A DNA stretch of 48,504 bases. Origin: Candidatus Bathyarchaeota archaeon (lineage in GTDB: Archaea > Thermoproteota > Bathyarchaeia > TCS64). The notes below the pieces were generated by a model. The model had not been told where the DNA came from, made no database searches, and saw nothing but the letters and a program-made list of their open reading frames with translations. The stretch lies in assembly GCA_026394265.1 (NCBI GenBank), contig JAPKYO010000042.1, positions 1 to 48,504 on the forward strand, in the 5' to 3' direction. Each line of letters starts with the position of its first letter. Position 1 is the first letter of the stretch. Positions 7,734 to 15,817 of the stretch are shown piece after piece. Both the position numbers and the translations under genes were made by a program.

Positions 7734-8275
7734 TTCTTGCCCGTCTCCATGCCCCTGCTTCTCAGACCATGGATCAACGCGATGCCGATGGCTCCACCGA
7801 TGCCTCCGCCGGCGGCGTGGAGCAACGCAAACATGATCACCCCGCCGTATCCGGCCAAGGTGGCGGACACCATGAAGAGGCTCCCTATAATGAGCCCGGC
7901 GACGAAGGCGGAGGCCAGGCTTAGGCTCATGATCCAGACGACGCCCATCTTGCCCTTGGCGCAGCATCTATCGTAGCCGATCACCGTGGCCGCAGCGTCG
8001 AAGGCAATGGCGGCGGCGGTGAATCCAAGAAACTGTGTGGCGCCGGGCATCATCAGGAAGTTGAGGAGCGTCGCCACCCCGCCCATCAAGGCGACCGCGC
8101 CGGGTCTCCTCGTCCACCACGCCGTGACTGCGAAGAGCGAGACCCCGATTAGGTCGCAGAGTATTGGCAGCTTCGTCGCCTGCCAGAAGACCGGTACTAT
8201 CGTCACGTTGAGCACGGCCCAGAGTGCCGCCGCCATCGAGACGAATGCCAGATCACGTGTAGTGAGTCTCTCCAA
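7730..8275 (-). CDS. ECF transporter S component
   Basis: A 181-residue membrane protein with about five or six hydrophobic helices and the usual cytoplasmic start (MERLTTRDLAFVSMAAALWA) of substrate-binding S components of energy-coupling-factor transporters. It would supply the specificity subunit of a vitamin or metal importer; the shared EcfA/EcfT parts are not in this window. It ends with a four-base overlap onto the FmdE-like gene, so the two form one operon. The substrate cannot be read from the sequence; a metal or cofactor used with FmdE is a guess. Confidence 0.75.
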   Translation of the reverse strand: MERLTTRDLAFVSMAAALWAVLNVTIVPVFWQATKLPILCDLIGVSLFAVTAWWTRRPGAVALMGGVATLLNFLMMPGATQFLGFTAAAIAFDAAATVIGYDRCCAKGKMGVVWIMSLSLASAFVAGLIIGSLFMVSATLAGYGGVIMFALLHAAGGGIGGAIGIALIHGLRSRGMETGKN

Positions 8276-8440
8276 GCGTTTTCACCTTACTGCGTTCATC
8301 TACCGCCGTAACACCGGTGATTTAAATATTACGAATATGTGTAAATGTAATACTTACTTGGTTCAGGCTCAGTTTTCCCCCGTGAAGCGCCATTCGATTA
8401 ATATTATTCCCAAAGCCGGTAATACGCTTCCGGGTGGGGG

Positions 8441-8454
8441 TAATATTCATAAAT
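8441..8454 (+). promoter_or_regulatory. TATA-like promoter of hypA, flanked by GGGGG/CCCCC
   Basis: The AT-run TAATATTCATAAAT ends 21 bases before the hypA ATG at 8476, close enough for a leaderless or nearly leaderless transcript. It is bracketed by GGGGG (8436-8440) and CCCCC (8455-8459), a small inverted repeat over the core promoter that could be an operator. Confidence 0.5.
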
Positions 8455-8475
8455 CCCCCGGCTTCCCCATGAGCC

Positions 8476-8880
8476 ATGCACGAGTGGGCCCTAGCGGAAG
8501 GGATCGTCAAGACCGCCGACAAATTTGCCGAGGACCAGGGAATAGACGAGATAACCGAGGTAAAGATAATGATCGGCGAACTCCAACAAGTGGAGCACGA
8601 CATAATCGAGTTCGCCCTCGAACAGCTCAGGACCCACCGCATGAAGGGCGCCAAATTCGTCATCGAGGCTGTGCCCGCGCGATTAAAGTGCCGCAAGTGC
8701 CAGCACGAGTGGCTGCTGAACACGAAGAACATGGACAAGGAGACGGGGGAGGCCATCCACTTCGTCCCCGAGATGGCGCACGTCTACCTAAAGTGCCCGG
8801 GCTGCGGCAGCCCAGACTTCGAGGTCACGGAGGGGCGCGGCGTCTGGCTCGCAAGCATAAAGGGGAGGAAGAAGGAGTGA
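8476..8880 (+). CDS. hypA: Hydrogenase nickel insertion protein HypA
   Basis: HypA binds nickel and delivers it to the large subunit of NiFe hydrogenase. The protein (134 residues) begins MHEWALAEGI, with His2 as the nickel ligand, and has the zinc-site cysteines C72, C75, C107 and C110. The spacing between the two CxxC pairs is enlarged, as in archaeal HypA. The stop codon overlaps the GTG start of the ATPase gene that follows. In Thermococcus, HypA works with an Mrp/MinD-type ATPase rather than GTPase HypB, and this gene pair reproduces that arrangement. No hydrogenase genes are present here. Confidence 0.92.
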   Translation: MHEWALAEGIVKTADKFAEDQGIDEITEVKIMIGELQQVEHDIIEFALEQLRTHRMKGAKFVIEAVPARLKCRKCQHEWLLNTKNMDKETGEAIHFVPEMAHVYLKCPGCGSPDFEVTEGRGVWLASIKGRKKE

Positions 8881-9599
8881 GCGACCCCCGCCTAGCCATA
8901 ATCCCCGGCAGATTCGACGACGTAAAGCGAATAATCGCCGTCAGCAGCGGCAAGGGGGGCGTCGGCAAGAGCATGCTGGCAGTCGCCCTCGCCCTCGGAC
9001 TCAGCGACGCCAGCCACAGGGTCGGCCTCCTCGACCTCGACTTCACCAGCCCCAGCACACACGTCATCCTCGGCGTCGAGGGCCTCTACCCCGAGGAGGA
9101 GAAGGGCATCACGCCCCCCGTCACCCACGGCCTCTCCTACATGAGCATCGTCCACTACAGCACTGACGAACCCGTCCCGCTCCGCGGCGCTGACGCGAGC
9201 AACGCCATCATCGAGCTTCTCGCCATAACCCGATGGGGGGAACTCGACTACCTCATCATAGACATGCCCCCCGGCATAGGGGACGCCACCCTCGACATGA
9301 TACGCCTCATCCCACGCATCGAGTTCCTAGTCGTGACAACCCCCAGCCGCCTCGCCTACGAGTCCGTGCGGAAGCTCCTAGTCCTCCTAAACGATCAGAA
9401 TATCCCGACGATCGGCGTCGTCGAGAACATGGCGATGGAGCACACCGGCTACATCGAGGCGGAGACGAAGAAGGTAGGCTCCCGATACCTGGGCGTCGTA
9501 GACTACGATGCCTCCGTCGAGGCCGCCATAGGCGACCCCGAGGCCCTGAAAAATACGAGATTCTACGGACAGGTAACCAAACTGGGGAAGAAGCTCTAG
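8877..9599 (+). CDS. Mrp/MinD-type ATPase, likely the archaeal HypB partner of HypA
   Basis: A 240-residue P-loop ATPase with a deviant Walker A motif GKGGVGKS at residues 25-32, a LLDLDFTSPS element and a Walker B region YLIIDMPPGIGDA (Asp129). The cysteine pair that Fe-S carrier Mrp/ApbC proteins place after VENM is absent (VENMAMEHTGY), which argues against Fe-S scaffold activity. Fusion of the reading frames (GTGA overlap with hypA) and the known HypA-ATPase complex of Thermococcus kodakarensis make nickel insertion the likely role. The start is GTG at 8877; the longer open frame upstream is inside hypA. It abuts the convergent MFS gene. Confidence 0.82.
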   Translation: MSDPRLAIIPGRFDDVKRIIAVSSGKGGVGKSMLAVALALGLSDASHRVGLLDLDFTSPSTHVILGVEGLYPEEEKGITPPVTHGLSYMSIVHYSTDEPVPLRGADASNAIIELLAITRWGELDYLIIDMPPGIGDATLDMIRLIPRIEFLVVTTPSRLAYESVRKLLVLLNDQNIPTIGVVENMAMEHTGYIEAETKKVGSRYLGVVDYDASVEAAIGDPEALKNTRFYGQVTKLGKKL

Positions 9600-10787
9600 T
9601 TACTTCTTCTGCTTCTTCCTCTCCTTCACGGGCAGGAGTATCAGCACCGCAGCCGCGCTGCACGCTGCAAAGAAGTAGAAGACGGAGTCGAGGCCGTAGT
9701 TGCTCGAGAGCCACGCCGCAACTATGGGGAGGACCACGCCTATCCCGTACTTCACAGTGAAGTTGATGCCGTACGTGACCCCGACGGTGTTCTTCGGGGT
9801 GATGTCCGCGAGCAGGGCGGATATCGGCGCCTGCGTGACGTAGAATGTGAAGCCGAGGGCGCCCACGAGGACGAGCAGGACTATGATGTTGCCCGGGGCG
9901 AGCACCATGGCCACGAGGGAGACCGCGAAGGCGGCGAAGCCGGCCACGAGTATCCCCTTCCTGCCGATCCTGTCGCTGAGTTCACCACCGGTTATCTGGG
10001 CGAAGGCGCCCACGGTGTACTGGATCGTGCTCAGGCCGCCGGCTATGAGGAGGCTGACCCCCTTGGTCTTGTTTATGTACGTGAGTATCCACTGGCTCAC
10101 ACCGCTCCACAGGCCGCCGCTAAGCATCACGACGGCGAGCACGAGTATGATGTTCGTGCGCTGGTCGGTTGTGAACATCTGCTTGACCGTGCTGAGGTAG
10201 CCGCCTCTCGGCACGGACTTGTCGGCGGGGTCGGCTGGTACATCCTCGACGACTAGGAGGTCCGCGACCGCCATCAGTAAGCCGACGCCGCCCCAGAGGA
10301 TGAAGGTGTTCCTCCACCCCAGGGTGACGCCGAGGGCCGCCGAGGTGATGTAGGCGATCGCCATGCCCATGTCTCCTCCGATACCCTGGATGCCCATGAA
10401 GCGCCCCCTCATCTCGCTGCTAAGAAGCGCCATGTGGGCGTAGCCCGGCGGGTGGTAGAGGCTAGCGCCTAGCCCCACGAGTATCATCCCCGCGGCGGTA
10501 AGCCAGATGTTACCCGAGAGACCCACGATCGCCGTCGCGATGCCGCAGATGATCATCGAGAGCATTATGAGCTTCTTCCTCGAGATGACGTCGGCTAGGA
10601 AGCCGACGGGGAAGGAGCCCCAGCCGTAGAAGAGCGTGACGAGGGACGCGAGGTACCCGAGGAAGGCGAGGTTTCCGAGCTCACCCGCCATGAGGGGCAT
10701 CAACGCAGGGAGGACAACCAGGTATGCATGCATTACGCCGTGACTCGCCGTGACGGCGACCGTGCTTATGTCACTTCGCTTCAACAC
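9600..10787 (-). CDS. MFS transporter
   Basis: A 395-residue integral membrane protein with about 12 hydrophobic helices in two halves. The first intracellular loop carries the MFS motif A variant GFLADVISRKKL, and the second half repeats it as ELSDRIGRKGI. The charged central loop (PADPADKSVPRGG) separates the halves. It probably exports or imports a small molecule with proton coupling; the substrate is not readable. It is divergent from a small winged-helix gene (105 bases between starts), which could regulate it. Confidence 0.85.
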   Translation of the reverse strand: MLKRSDISTVAVTASHGVMHAYLVVLPALMPLMAGELGNLAFLGYLASLVTLFYGWGSFPVGFLADVISRKKLIMLSMIICGIATAIVGLSGNIWLTAAGMILVGLGASLYHPPGYAHMALLSSEMRGRFMGIQGIGGDMGMAIAYITSAALGVTLGWRNTFILWGGVGLLMAVADLLVVEDVPADPADKSVPRGGYLSTVKQMFTTDQRTNIILVLAVVMLSGGLWSGVSQWILTYINKTKGVSLLIAGGLSTIQYTVGAFAQITGGELSDRIGRKGILVAGFAAFAVSLVAMVLAPGNIIVLLVLVGALGFTFYVTQAPISALLADITPKNTVGVTYGINFTVKYGIGVVLPIVAAWLSSNYGLDSVFYFFAACSAAAVLILLPVKERKKQKK

Positions 10788-10892
10788 TTGACCACCGATG
10801 ATACCTTATCCAGAAATCGAGTCCATATTTAACCCATGTCCCACCGGCGTCAGATTCTTTAGTCTAATCCCCCATATAGGGTGCAGAGTCCG

Positions 10893-11192
10893 ATGTCGAC
10901 AGCCAAACTCAAGAAGGAAGCCGTCAAGCACCTGCAGTTGAAGCCCCTAAGCCTCGCCGAGATAGCGGCGGCGATGGAGCTAAAGGAGAAGCGGGTCTTC
11001 CGCCTCCTGCGCAGCCTGTTCGAGGGAGGGGAGATAGTCTCCCTTCGCGGCCCCGACGGCATCAGGAAGTACCGAGTAACAACCGATGAGGAGAAGGCCG
11101 CGAAGAAGGCCAATGAGGCGAAGAAAGCCGCTAAGACGGCGGATGAGGGCGAAGAGGTCGACGTCGACGAGGAAGACGAAGAGGACGAATAG
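10893..11192 (+). CDS. Small winged-helix protein with acidic tail
   Basis: A 99-residue protein. Residues 1-65 form a predicted winged helix: the segment QLKPLSLAEIAAAMELKEKR, then FRLLRSLFEGGEI and a hairpin SLRGPDGIRKYRV. The tail is Lys/Ala-rich and ends in EEVDVDEEDEEDE, a highly acidic run. It could bind DNA or RNA; the fold also recalls eS25-like proteins but I see no decisive match. I prefer the ATG at 10893; an in-frame GTG at 10881 would add four residues. It diverges from the MFS gene and converges on the phosphoribosyltransferase gene. Confidence 0.6.
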   Translation: MSTAKLKKEAVKHLQLKPLSLAEIAAAMELKEKRVFRLLRSLFEGGEIVSLRGPDGIRKYRVTTDEEKAAKKANEAKKAAKTADEGEEVDVDEEDEEDE

Positions 11193-11193
11193 A

Positions 11194-11808
11194 CTACTTC
11201 TTCCTCCGCTTAATCTCCTTCAGAGTCTTGTCGATTTGCGTTCTCGAAATGTTGATGGAGAACGTGTCCTTCATTCTCGTCTGAATCGTCACGGGGGCGG
11301 GGTCGTCATCCGAGACCTTGGCGACTAGGTTGCACATGTCCTCGACCCAGTTCCACGGGAAGACGACCCACCTCCACTTCATCTCCAAGCCGTAGAAATC
11401 CGGCATGAAGCTGCTGCCCGTCAGGTAGAAGAGCGTCGTCGTCTTGATGTCGGCGGGGTTCATCTTCCTGATGTACTCGGTGGCGACCTTGAGGCTCTTC
11501 CCCGTGTCCGATATATCGTCGACTATGAGCACCTTCCTGCCCGTGAGGTCGATGTCGATGGGGTACTTTATCTTCGCCTCACCATCCGGGGTAGCCGTCA
11601 TACCCCAGTGCTCGACCTTCAGGCTCACAAGGTCGGAGACGTTCAGGTAGTCGCATAGGACGCGGCCGAAGACCCAGCCCCCGCGGGCGAGGCTGACTAT
11701 GAAGTCGGGGCGGTACTTCGCCAAATTCATCTTTTCGGCGGTCTTCTCAGATATCACGAGGAACCTGTCCCAGCTCAGGTACTCGCAGAACACTTTTTCG
11801 ACGGGCAC
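11194..11808 (-). CDS. Purine-type phosphoribosyltransferase
   Basis: A 204-residue PRTase of the archaeal COG2236-like group, likely salvaging a purine base with PRPP. The PRPP-binding loop VLIVDDISDTGKSL lies near residues 91-104, preceded by the PDFIVSLARGGWVFGRVL strand-loop. An unusual Trp-rich segment (MKWRWVVFPWNWVEDM) forms part of the C-terminal hood. It starts with GTG at 11808. Which base it uses cannot be told. It shares a 101-base divergent region with the Zn-ribbon membrane protein gene. Confidence 0.82.
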   Translation of the reverse strand: MPVEKVFCEYLSWDRFLVISEKTAEKMNLAKYRPDFIVSLARGGWVFGRVLCDYLNVSDLVSLKVEHWGMTATPDGEAKIKYPIDIDLTGRKVLIVDDISDTGKSLKVATEYIRKMNPADIKTTTLFYLTGSSFMPDFYGLEMKWRWVVFPWNWVEDMCNLVAKVSDDDPAPVTIQTRMKDTFSINISRTQIDKTLKEIKRRKK

Positions 11809-11909
11809 GTTTATGTGAATTGGGCATCAGGGGATAAAACGGTTAGGGTCCGACTATCGAACCCTTTAAGGGCGGGTTTTCGATCCTCCTCTTCGCTGGT
11901 GTGTAAAGG

Positions 11910-12710
11910 ATGCCTTTCTGTTCGAAGTGTGGCGCTGAACTGTCCGAGGACGCCGTTTTCTGCCCGAAGTGTGGGACTCCCGTCCACGCGGCGGGTGTCG
12001 TGTACCGGAGGGATACGGGCTGGCACGTAGGGCGGGTATTCGCGGTCATATTCGGGGGATTGATGCTACTCGTCGCCTTCGGCCTGTTGATGGGCGGCGG
12101 CGCGATACTCTGGACGCAGACCGCCATCACGGATCAGGGCGGCTACATGATGACGGGGCCGGCCCATCTCAACGTCGCCAGCTACGCCATCGTGCAGAGC
12201 GGCGTCGACGTAAACATGGGGGGTAGCTGGATGATGAACCCGTCGAGCCGGGACATCGTATCCGTCAAGATCTCCGCCACGTCGAACAACGGCAAGCCCG
12301 TCTTCGTCGGGATAGCCACGCAGCAGTACGCGCAGGGCTACCTAAACAACGTCAACGTCGACAAGTTGATCTCCTATGAGTGGGTGCCGAACGGCATGAT
12401 GGGTAGCGGTGCCCCCATATACCAGACCATCCCCGGCGGTGCGCCCTCCTCGGCGCCCACCGCACAGGTCTTCTGGGTCGCCCAAGCCTCAGGAACAGGG
12501 ACCCAGACCGTTACCTGGACGCCGACAACCGGAGAGTACTGGGTCGTGATCATGAATGCTGATGGCTCGCAGGCAGTGAATGTCGACGCTCAGGTGGGCG
12601 CACGCGTCACCGTGCTGAGCTGGGTCGGCTGGGGCCTCCTCTTCGGCGGCCTCATCCTCGCATTCGGGGGAATAGCCGCCGTCTACTTCGGCGCATTCCG
12701 CCGCCCATAG
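11910..12710 (+). CDS. Zinc-ribbon membrane protein
   Basis: A 266-residue protein. Residues 1-25 are a zinc ribbon, MPFCSKCGAELSED then FCPKCGTP (CxxC-x11-CxxC). A first membrane helix follows near residues 45-70 (VFAVIFGGLMLLVAFGLLMG). Residues 80-225 form an extracytoplasmic region with few charges and beta-rich sequence, and a second helix closes the protein (residues 232-260). The layout suggests a cytoplasmic zinc ribbon and an outward-facing sensor or adhesion-like domain. Function unknown. It starts with ATG. Confidence 0.7.
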   Translation: MPFCSKCGAELSEDAVFCPKCGTPVHAAGVVYRRDTGWHVGRVFAVIFGGLMLLVAFGLLMGGGAILWTQTAITDQGGYMMTGPAHLNVASYAIVQSGVDVNMGGSWMMNPSSRDIVSVKISATSNNGKPVFVGIATQQYAQGYLNNVNVDKLISYEWVPNGMMGSGAPIYQTIPGGAPSSAPTAQVFWVAQASGTGTQTVTWTPTTGEYWVVIMNADGSQAVNVDAQVGARVTVLSWVGWGLLFGGLILAFGGIAAVYFGAFRRP

Positions 12711-12801
12711 CCCCGGGAACCCTTTTAAGACCCGGTGCACCTCCTTCTTGAACGCGCCCAAGGGAATATAACCCGGTGCGCCGATGAGGATGTGAGCAGG
12801 T

Positions 12802-13212
12802 TTGGAGAAAGACTACAAGGCGATGCTCGAGCGGGCATACAAGGATCTACCCGAGCAGACGAATTTCGTTGACAGGTTCGCCGTCCCTCGGGCAAACATC
12901 GCCCTACAGGGCAGGAAGACAGTCATAATCAACTTCCGCGAGATCGCCGAGCAGCTCCGCCGCGAGCCCGACCACCTGCTAAAGTTCCTCACGGGCGAGA
13001 TGGCGACGCTGGCGAACTTCGACGGTAACCGCGCCCTCTTCCAGGGCAAGCACAACGCCGAGTCCATACGCGGACTCATCGACACGTACGCGAAGAAGTA
13101 CGTCGTCTGCCCCGTCTGCGGCCGCCCAGACACCCAGCTCGTTAAAGAGAAGCGCCTCTGGTTCCTCCAATGCGAGGCCTGCGGCGCACGCAGCAGCATC
13201 GGCACGAGTTGA
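12802..13212 (+). CDS. Translation initiation factor aIF2 subunit beta
   Basis: aIF2-beta is part of the aIF2 heterotrimer that brings initiator Met-tRNA to the small ribosomal subunit. The 136-residue protein has the N-terminal helix with KDYKAMLERAYKDLPEQ, the central alpha-beta domain (NFREIAEQLRREPDHLLKFL, TGEMATLANFDGN) and a C-terminal zinc ribbon CPVC...CEAC. I start it at the TTG at 12802, because an upstream ATG runs into TGA and the next ATG would remove the conserved N-terminal helix. DUF424 follows five bases after the stop. Confidence 0.92.
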   Translation: MEKDYKAMLERAYKDLPEQTNFVDRFAVPRANIALQGRKTVIINFREIAEQLRREPDHLLKFLTGEMATLANFDGNRALFQGKHNAESIRGLIDTYAKKYVVCPVCGRPDTQLVKEKRLWFLQCEACGARSSIGTS

Positions 13213-13217
13213 GCCGC

Positions 13218-13517
13218 ATGAGTGAGGTCTACCTCCGGACAAGCAGGCACGGGAGGGACACCCTCGTCGCCGTCTGCGACGCCGAGCTTCTGGGCCAGAC
13301 CATCCTTGGTGGCAGGGTGCCGTTCACGGTGAGTGAGGAGTTCTACAAGGGCGTCCCCGGCAGCGTTGAGGAGGCCGTCGCGGCGATGCGCCGAGCAACC
13401 ATCTGCAACCTCGTCGGCAAGCGCATCGTGGAAGCCGCCGTAGAGAAGAGACTCGTCCACCAGAAGGCAGTCATCTACTTCGGCGACGTACCACACGCCC
13501 AGATAGTCAAGATGTAG
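13218..13517 (+). CDS. DUF424 family protein
   Basis: A 99-residue archaeal protein of the DUF424 family, often encoded beside aIF2-beta as here. Conserved elements include VYLRTSRHGRDTLVAVCDAE near the start, LLGQTI, the FYKGVPGSVEEA loop and a C-terminal VIYFGDVPHAQIVKM. It begins with ATG five bases after the aIF2-beta stop, so the two are co-transcribed. The role is unknown; a translation-related function is inferred from context only. Confidence 0.82.
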   Translation: MSEVYLRTSRHGRDTLVAVCDAELLGQTILGGRVPFTVSEEFYKGVPGSVEEAVAAMRRATICNLVGKRIVEAAVEKRLVHQKAVIYFGDVPHAQIVKM

Positions 13518-13523
13518 ACGCGG

Positions 13524-14045
13524 CTACCCAGGGAACTTGTTTCCTGTCGCTTCCTCAAACTTGCCGCGGAACACGTCCCCAAAGTTACGCAGATCGGCGT
13601 GCTCGATCGAGATGACTCTGAGGTTCATCTCCCTATACTGCGCCATCTTCCACCGCATCTTCTCGACGTACTCGCCCCTCTTCGACTCGTCCGGGTGGCC
13701 CACCATCCCCCAGTACTCCACGTACACGTCGCATTCCGGCAGGTAGAAGTCCGGGCACATCACCCTCTCGTGGTTGGCCCCGCCCATCAACACCGGCTCG
13801 TACTCGTAGACGATGCCATTTTCCGTGAAGTAGTCCGCGATCGTCTTCTCGGCCCTGCTCCTCACGGCGACACCACGCAGCGTCAAGAATGTCAGCTTCT
13901 TGGCACGCGCTCGCCTCTCCGCCCGTCGAGACCTTCTCCTGCCCTTTCCCGTCGGTTGCTTCTCTTCCCTCTTCCGAGAAAAATACAGCGCGGCGGCCAG
14001 GAAGATCAGGAGAGTCGGGATAGAGAGCAATGCCCAGTCCAACAA
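13524..14045 (-). CDS. Membrane-anchored PD-(D/E)xK nuclease-like protein
   Basis: A 173-residue protein. Residues 3-22 are one hydrophobic helix (ALLSIPTLLIFLAAALYF), followed by a strongly basic linker (residues 24-50). The C-terminal domain has the pattern of a PD-(D/E)xK nuclease fold: Glu66 in SRAEKTIADYF, Asp99 in CPDFYLPE and Glu110 in YVEYWG. The lysine of the motif is not evident, so catalysis is uncertain. The start is a TTG at 14045; upstream ATGs are in another frame. It converges on DUF424 and lies 34 bases downstream of the metallo-beta-lactamase gene. Confidence 0.6.
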   Translation of the reverse strand: MLDWALLSIPTLLIFLAAALYFSRKREEKQPTGKGRRRSRRAERRARAKKLTFLTLRGVAVRSRAEKTIADYFTENGIVYEYEPVLMGGANHERVMCPDFYLPECDVYVEYWGMVGHPDESKRGEYVEKMRWKMAQYREMNLRVISIEHADLRNFGDVFRGKFEEATGNKFPG

Positions 14046-14079
14046 GGCGCATCATCATCCGGCTACGAGCGGCGTGGGC

Positions 14080-15288
14080 TCAGCTCATCTTCACCCCATT
14101 CTCAGACTTCACTAGGATGCCCCTTGTGACGAGGAAGTCTATCGTCTCCTCCGTCTCGGCGCTGCTGTAGCCCTGCTTCGCCATCTCCCTCTCCAGCCAC
14201 GGTGTGCCGTACTCGAAGCCGGGTATCCTGATGGTTCGGAGGAGCTGGTTCGTGGACGCCTTTATTCGAGTCTCACCGCGCTGGATTGTGCCGTTCAGCG
14301 TCTCCTCCTTCGCGGAGAGTGGGCGAGTGTCGATGCCCAGCTTCTTGGTCACGTACTCGGGGAAGTCCTTCGTCATCGTGCCGCCGTGGAATGTGAGCAC
14401 CCTCTTCGGCCTGCATCTTCTGATGAAGCCGAGGAGGCCCTTGAAGTCGGCGTGGTCGCTAAGGGCGAAGGCGCGCTGCCTGCCCCCGAATAGGACGGCC
14501 CACCCCGAGGCGAGGGCAGAGTCGAGGTTATCGTATGGCAGCTTCGAGCCCTTGGGAGAGATGACGGCGCACTTCCCCCCCGCGAGCAGCTCCTCCCCCT
14601 CCGGCGACTTGTAATCATAATACTCCAAGTTGTGCCCGAAGTCCTTGTAGACGTCACTCACCTTCGTCGCGCTCTTCGCCGTCACCACGGGGAGCTTCGT
14701 CAGGCTGTTGAAGATGCGTATGACCTCCTGGGCGTTCCCGATGGAGTCCGTCTTGAAGGTGGGTATCCGCCCCGCGGGAATCGCCTCCATGGTGGCCCAG
14801 CGGACTATGTCGAGGGCCACGTCGCGGCGCTTCGGGAAGCTGAACATGGGTGCGCCGAAGGTGGTCTCTATTACGAGTATGTCGCACTCACGGGGCTCGG
14901 CGGCGTGCATCGTGTAAGACTCCTCGAGGCCGATGTCCCCCGTGTAGAGGACCGTGCCCTCGGGGGTGTTGACCTCGAACTGGACGCTGCCGAGGACGTG
15001 CCCCGCGTTGTGGACGTGGACCTCGATGTCGTCGACCTTGATCTTGTCCCCCAGCTTGATCCTCTGACAGTTGTCGAGGTGCTTCCAGCCGAGGCAGTTG
15101 AGTAGCTGGTAGGTCTCCTCGGTGGCGTACTTGGGCCTCTCGGGGTACTTGAAGGCGGCCGCGTGGTCTGAGTGTGCGTGGCTGACGAAGACCGGGTAGC
15201 CGTGCCCGTTGCCCGTGGGGTCCAAGATGACCCCCGAGCCCTTGTACTCGACGACGACGCCGCGCTGCTGCCTTACCCGGAGTGCCAC
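14080..15288 (-). CDS. Metallo-beta-lactamase fold RNase/exonuclease-like protein
   Basis: A 402-residue metallo-beta-lactamase protein of the COG1236 (RNA-processing exonuclease) type. Metal motifs are HAHSDH at residues 37-42, a histidine in NAGHVLGS, the aspartate in YTGDIGLEE, and downstream SDHADFKG and FHGG typical of the beta-CASP part. The last ~70 residues (LEREMAKQGYSSAETEETID) look like a small helical or winged-helix extension. The GTG start at 15288 follows a GAGG site; the open frame upstream lies in the NAC gene. It is probably co-transcribed with NAC. Confidence 0.82.
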   Translation of the reverse strand: MALRVRQQRGVVVEYKGSGVILDPTGNGHGYPVFVSHAHSDHAAAFKYPERPKYATEETYQLLNCLGWKHLDNCQRIKLGDKIKVDDIEVHVHNAGHVLGSVQFEVNTPEGTVLYTGDIGLEESYTMHAAEPRECDILVIETTFGAPMFSFPKRRDVALDIVRWATMEAIPAGRIPTFKTDSIGNAQEVIRIFNSLTKLPVVTAKSATKVSDVYKDFGHNLEYYDYKSPEGEELLAGGKCAVISPKGSKLPYDNLDSALASGWAVLFGGRQRAFALSDHADFKGLLGFIRRCRPKRVLTFHGGTMTKDFPEYVTKKLGIDTRPLSAKEETLNGTIQRGETRIKASTNQLLRTIRIPGFEYGTPWLEREMAKQGYSSAETEETIDFLVTRGILVKSENGVKMS

Positions 15289-15302
15289 TGTAAAACCTCT
15301 AA

Positions 15303-15683
15303 CTAGTTCTGGAGCATCAGGATGGCCCTTGCGAGGTCCCCGTCGCACTTGGCGAGGGTCTCACGCGCCTTCTCCATCGACACCTTGGCCTGCTGGGCGA
15401 CGAGGAGGACGTCCTCCTCTGGGACCTGCACCTGCGGCTTCTCAGCGACTAACGCGCCCTGTGCGGCGACGGCGGCCTGCGGCGCCCTCTCCGTCACCTT
15501 GCCACCCGTTATCTGGTATATCTTCTGCCCCTGGACGTTGATGCTTGTCACCGTAGGTTGGTCTATGACGATCTCCTTCCCGGGACTCTGTAGGATGACC
15601 CGGGTGACGCCTCCGTACTCCTGCATCTGCATGCCCATGCGCTGCATCATGCGTCGGGCGTTGCGTGAATCGAACTTGGCCAA
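15303..15683 (-). CDS. nac: Archaeal nascent polypeptide-associated complex protein
   Basis: Archaeal NAC is a ribosome-associated chaperone that contacts emerging chains. The 126-residue protein has the basic N-terminus (SRNARRMMQRMGMQ), the NAC domain (VTRVILQSPGKEIVIDQPTV, GQKIYQITG) and a C-terminal UBA domain (VLLVAQQAKVSMEKARETL then CDGDLARAILMLQN), with an Ala-rich linker between. The start is a TTG at 15683, chosen because it keeps the basic N-terminus. A TATA-like ATTTTAAAG lies about 40 bases upstream. The metallo-beta-lactamase gene starts 14 bases after its stop. Confidence 0.92.
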   Translation of the reverse strand: MAKFDSRNARRMMQRMGMQMQEYGGVTRVILQSPGKEIVIDQPTVTSINVQGQKIYQITGGKVTERAPQAAVAAQGALVAEKPQVQVPEEDVLLVAQQAKVSMEKARETLAKCDGDLARAILMLQN

Positions 15684-15717
15684 AGGGCTACACCTTGTAT
15701 CATGGGGGTGACGTTCC

Positions 15718-15728
15718 TCTTTAAAATC
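15718..15728 (-). promoter_or_regulatory. TATA-like promoter of the NAC gene
   Basis: On the reverse strand the run GGATTTTAAAG lies 35-45 bases upstream of the TTG start of NAC. Spacing fits an archaeal promoter. Confidence 0.4.
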
Positions 15729-15817
15729 CTTGATGGCGAAACTAGGGTCTGTCCTGTAAAAGTGAGAAAACTGGTCCTAGTTAGTTTATCATTGACAATT
15801 ATCCGCATGCTCCTGAA

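Noticed and set aside
7281..7967. Longer FmdE-like reading frame starting at 7967
   Set aside because: The first 78 codons are an Arg/His-rich shadow of the ECF gene; the TTG at 7733 fits the family start.
7986..9599. A single long forward frame covering hypA and the ATPase
   Set aside because: Only the part from 8877 matches a protein family; the rest is non-coding or the wrong frame of hypA.
15740..15782. Insertion sequence end
   Set aside because: The inverted arms are only seven bases and no transposase remnant is visible.
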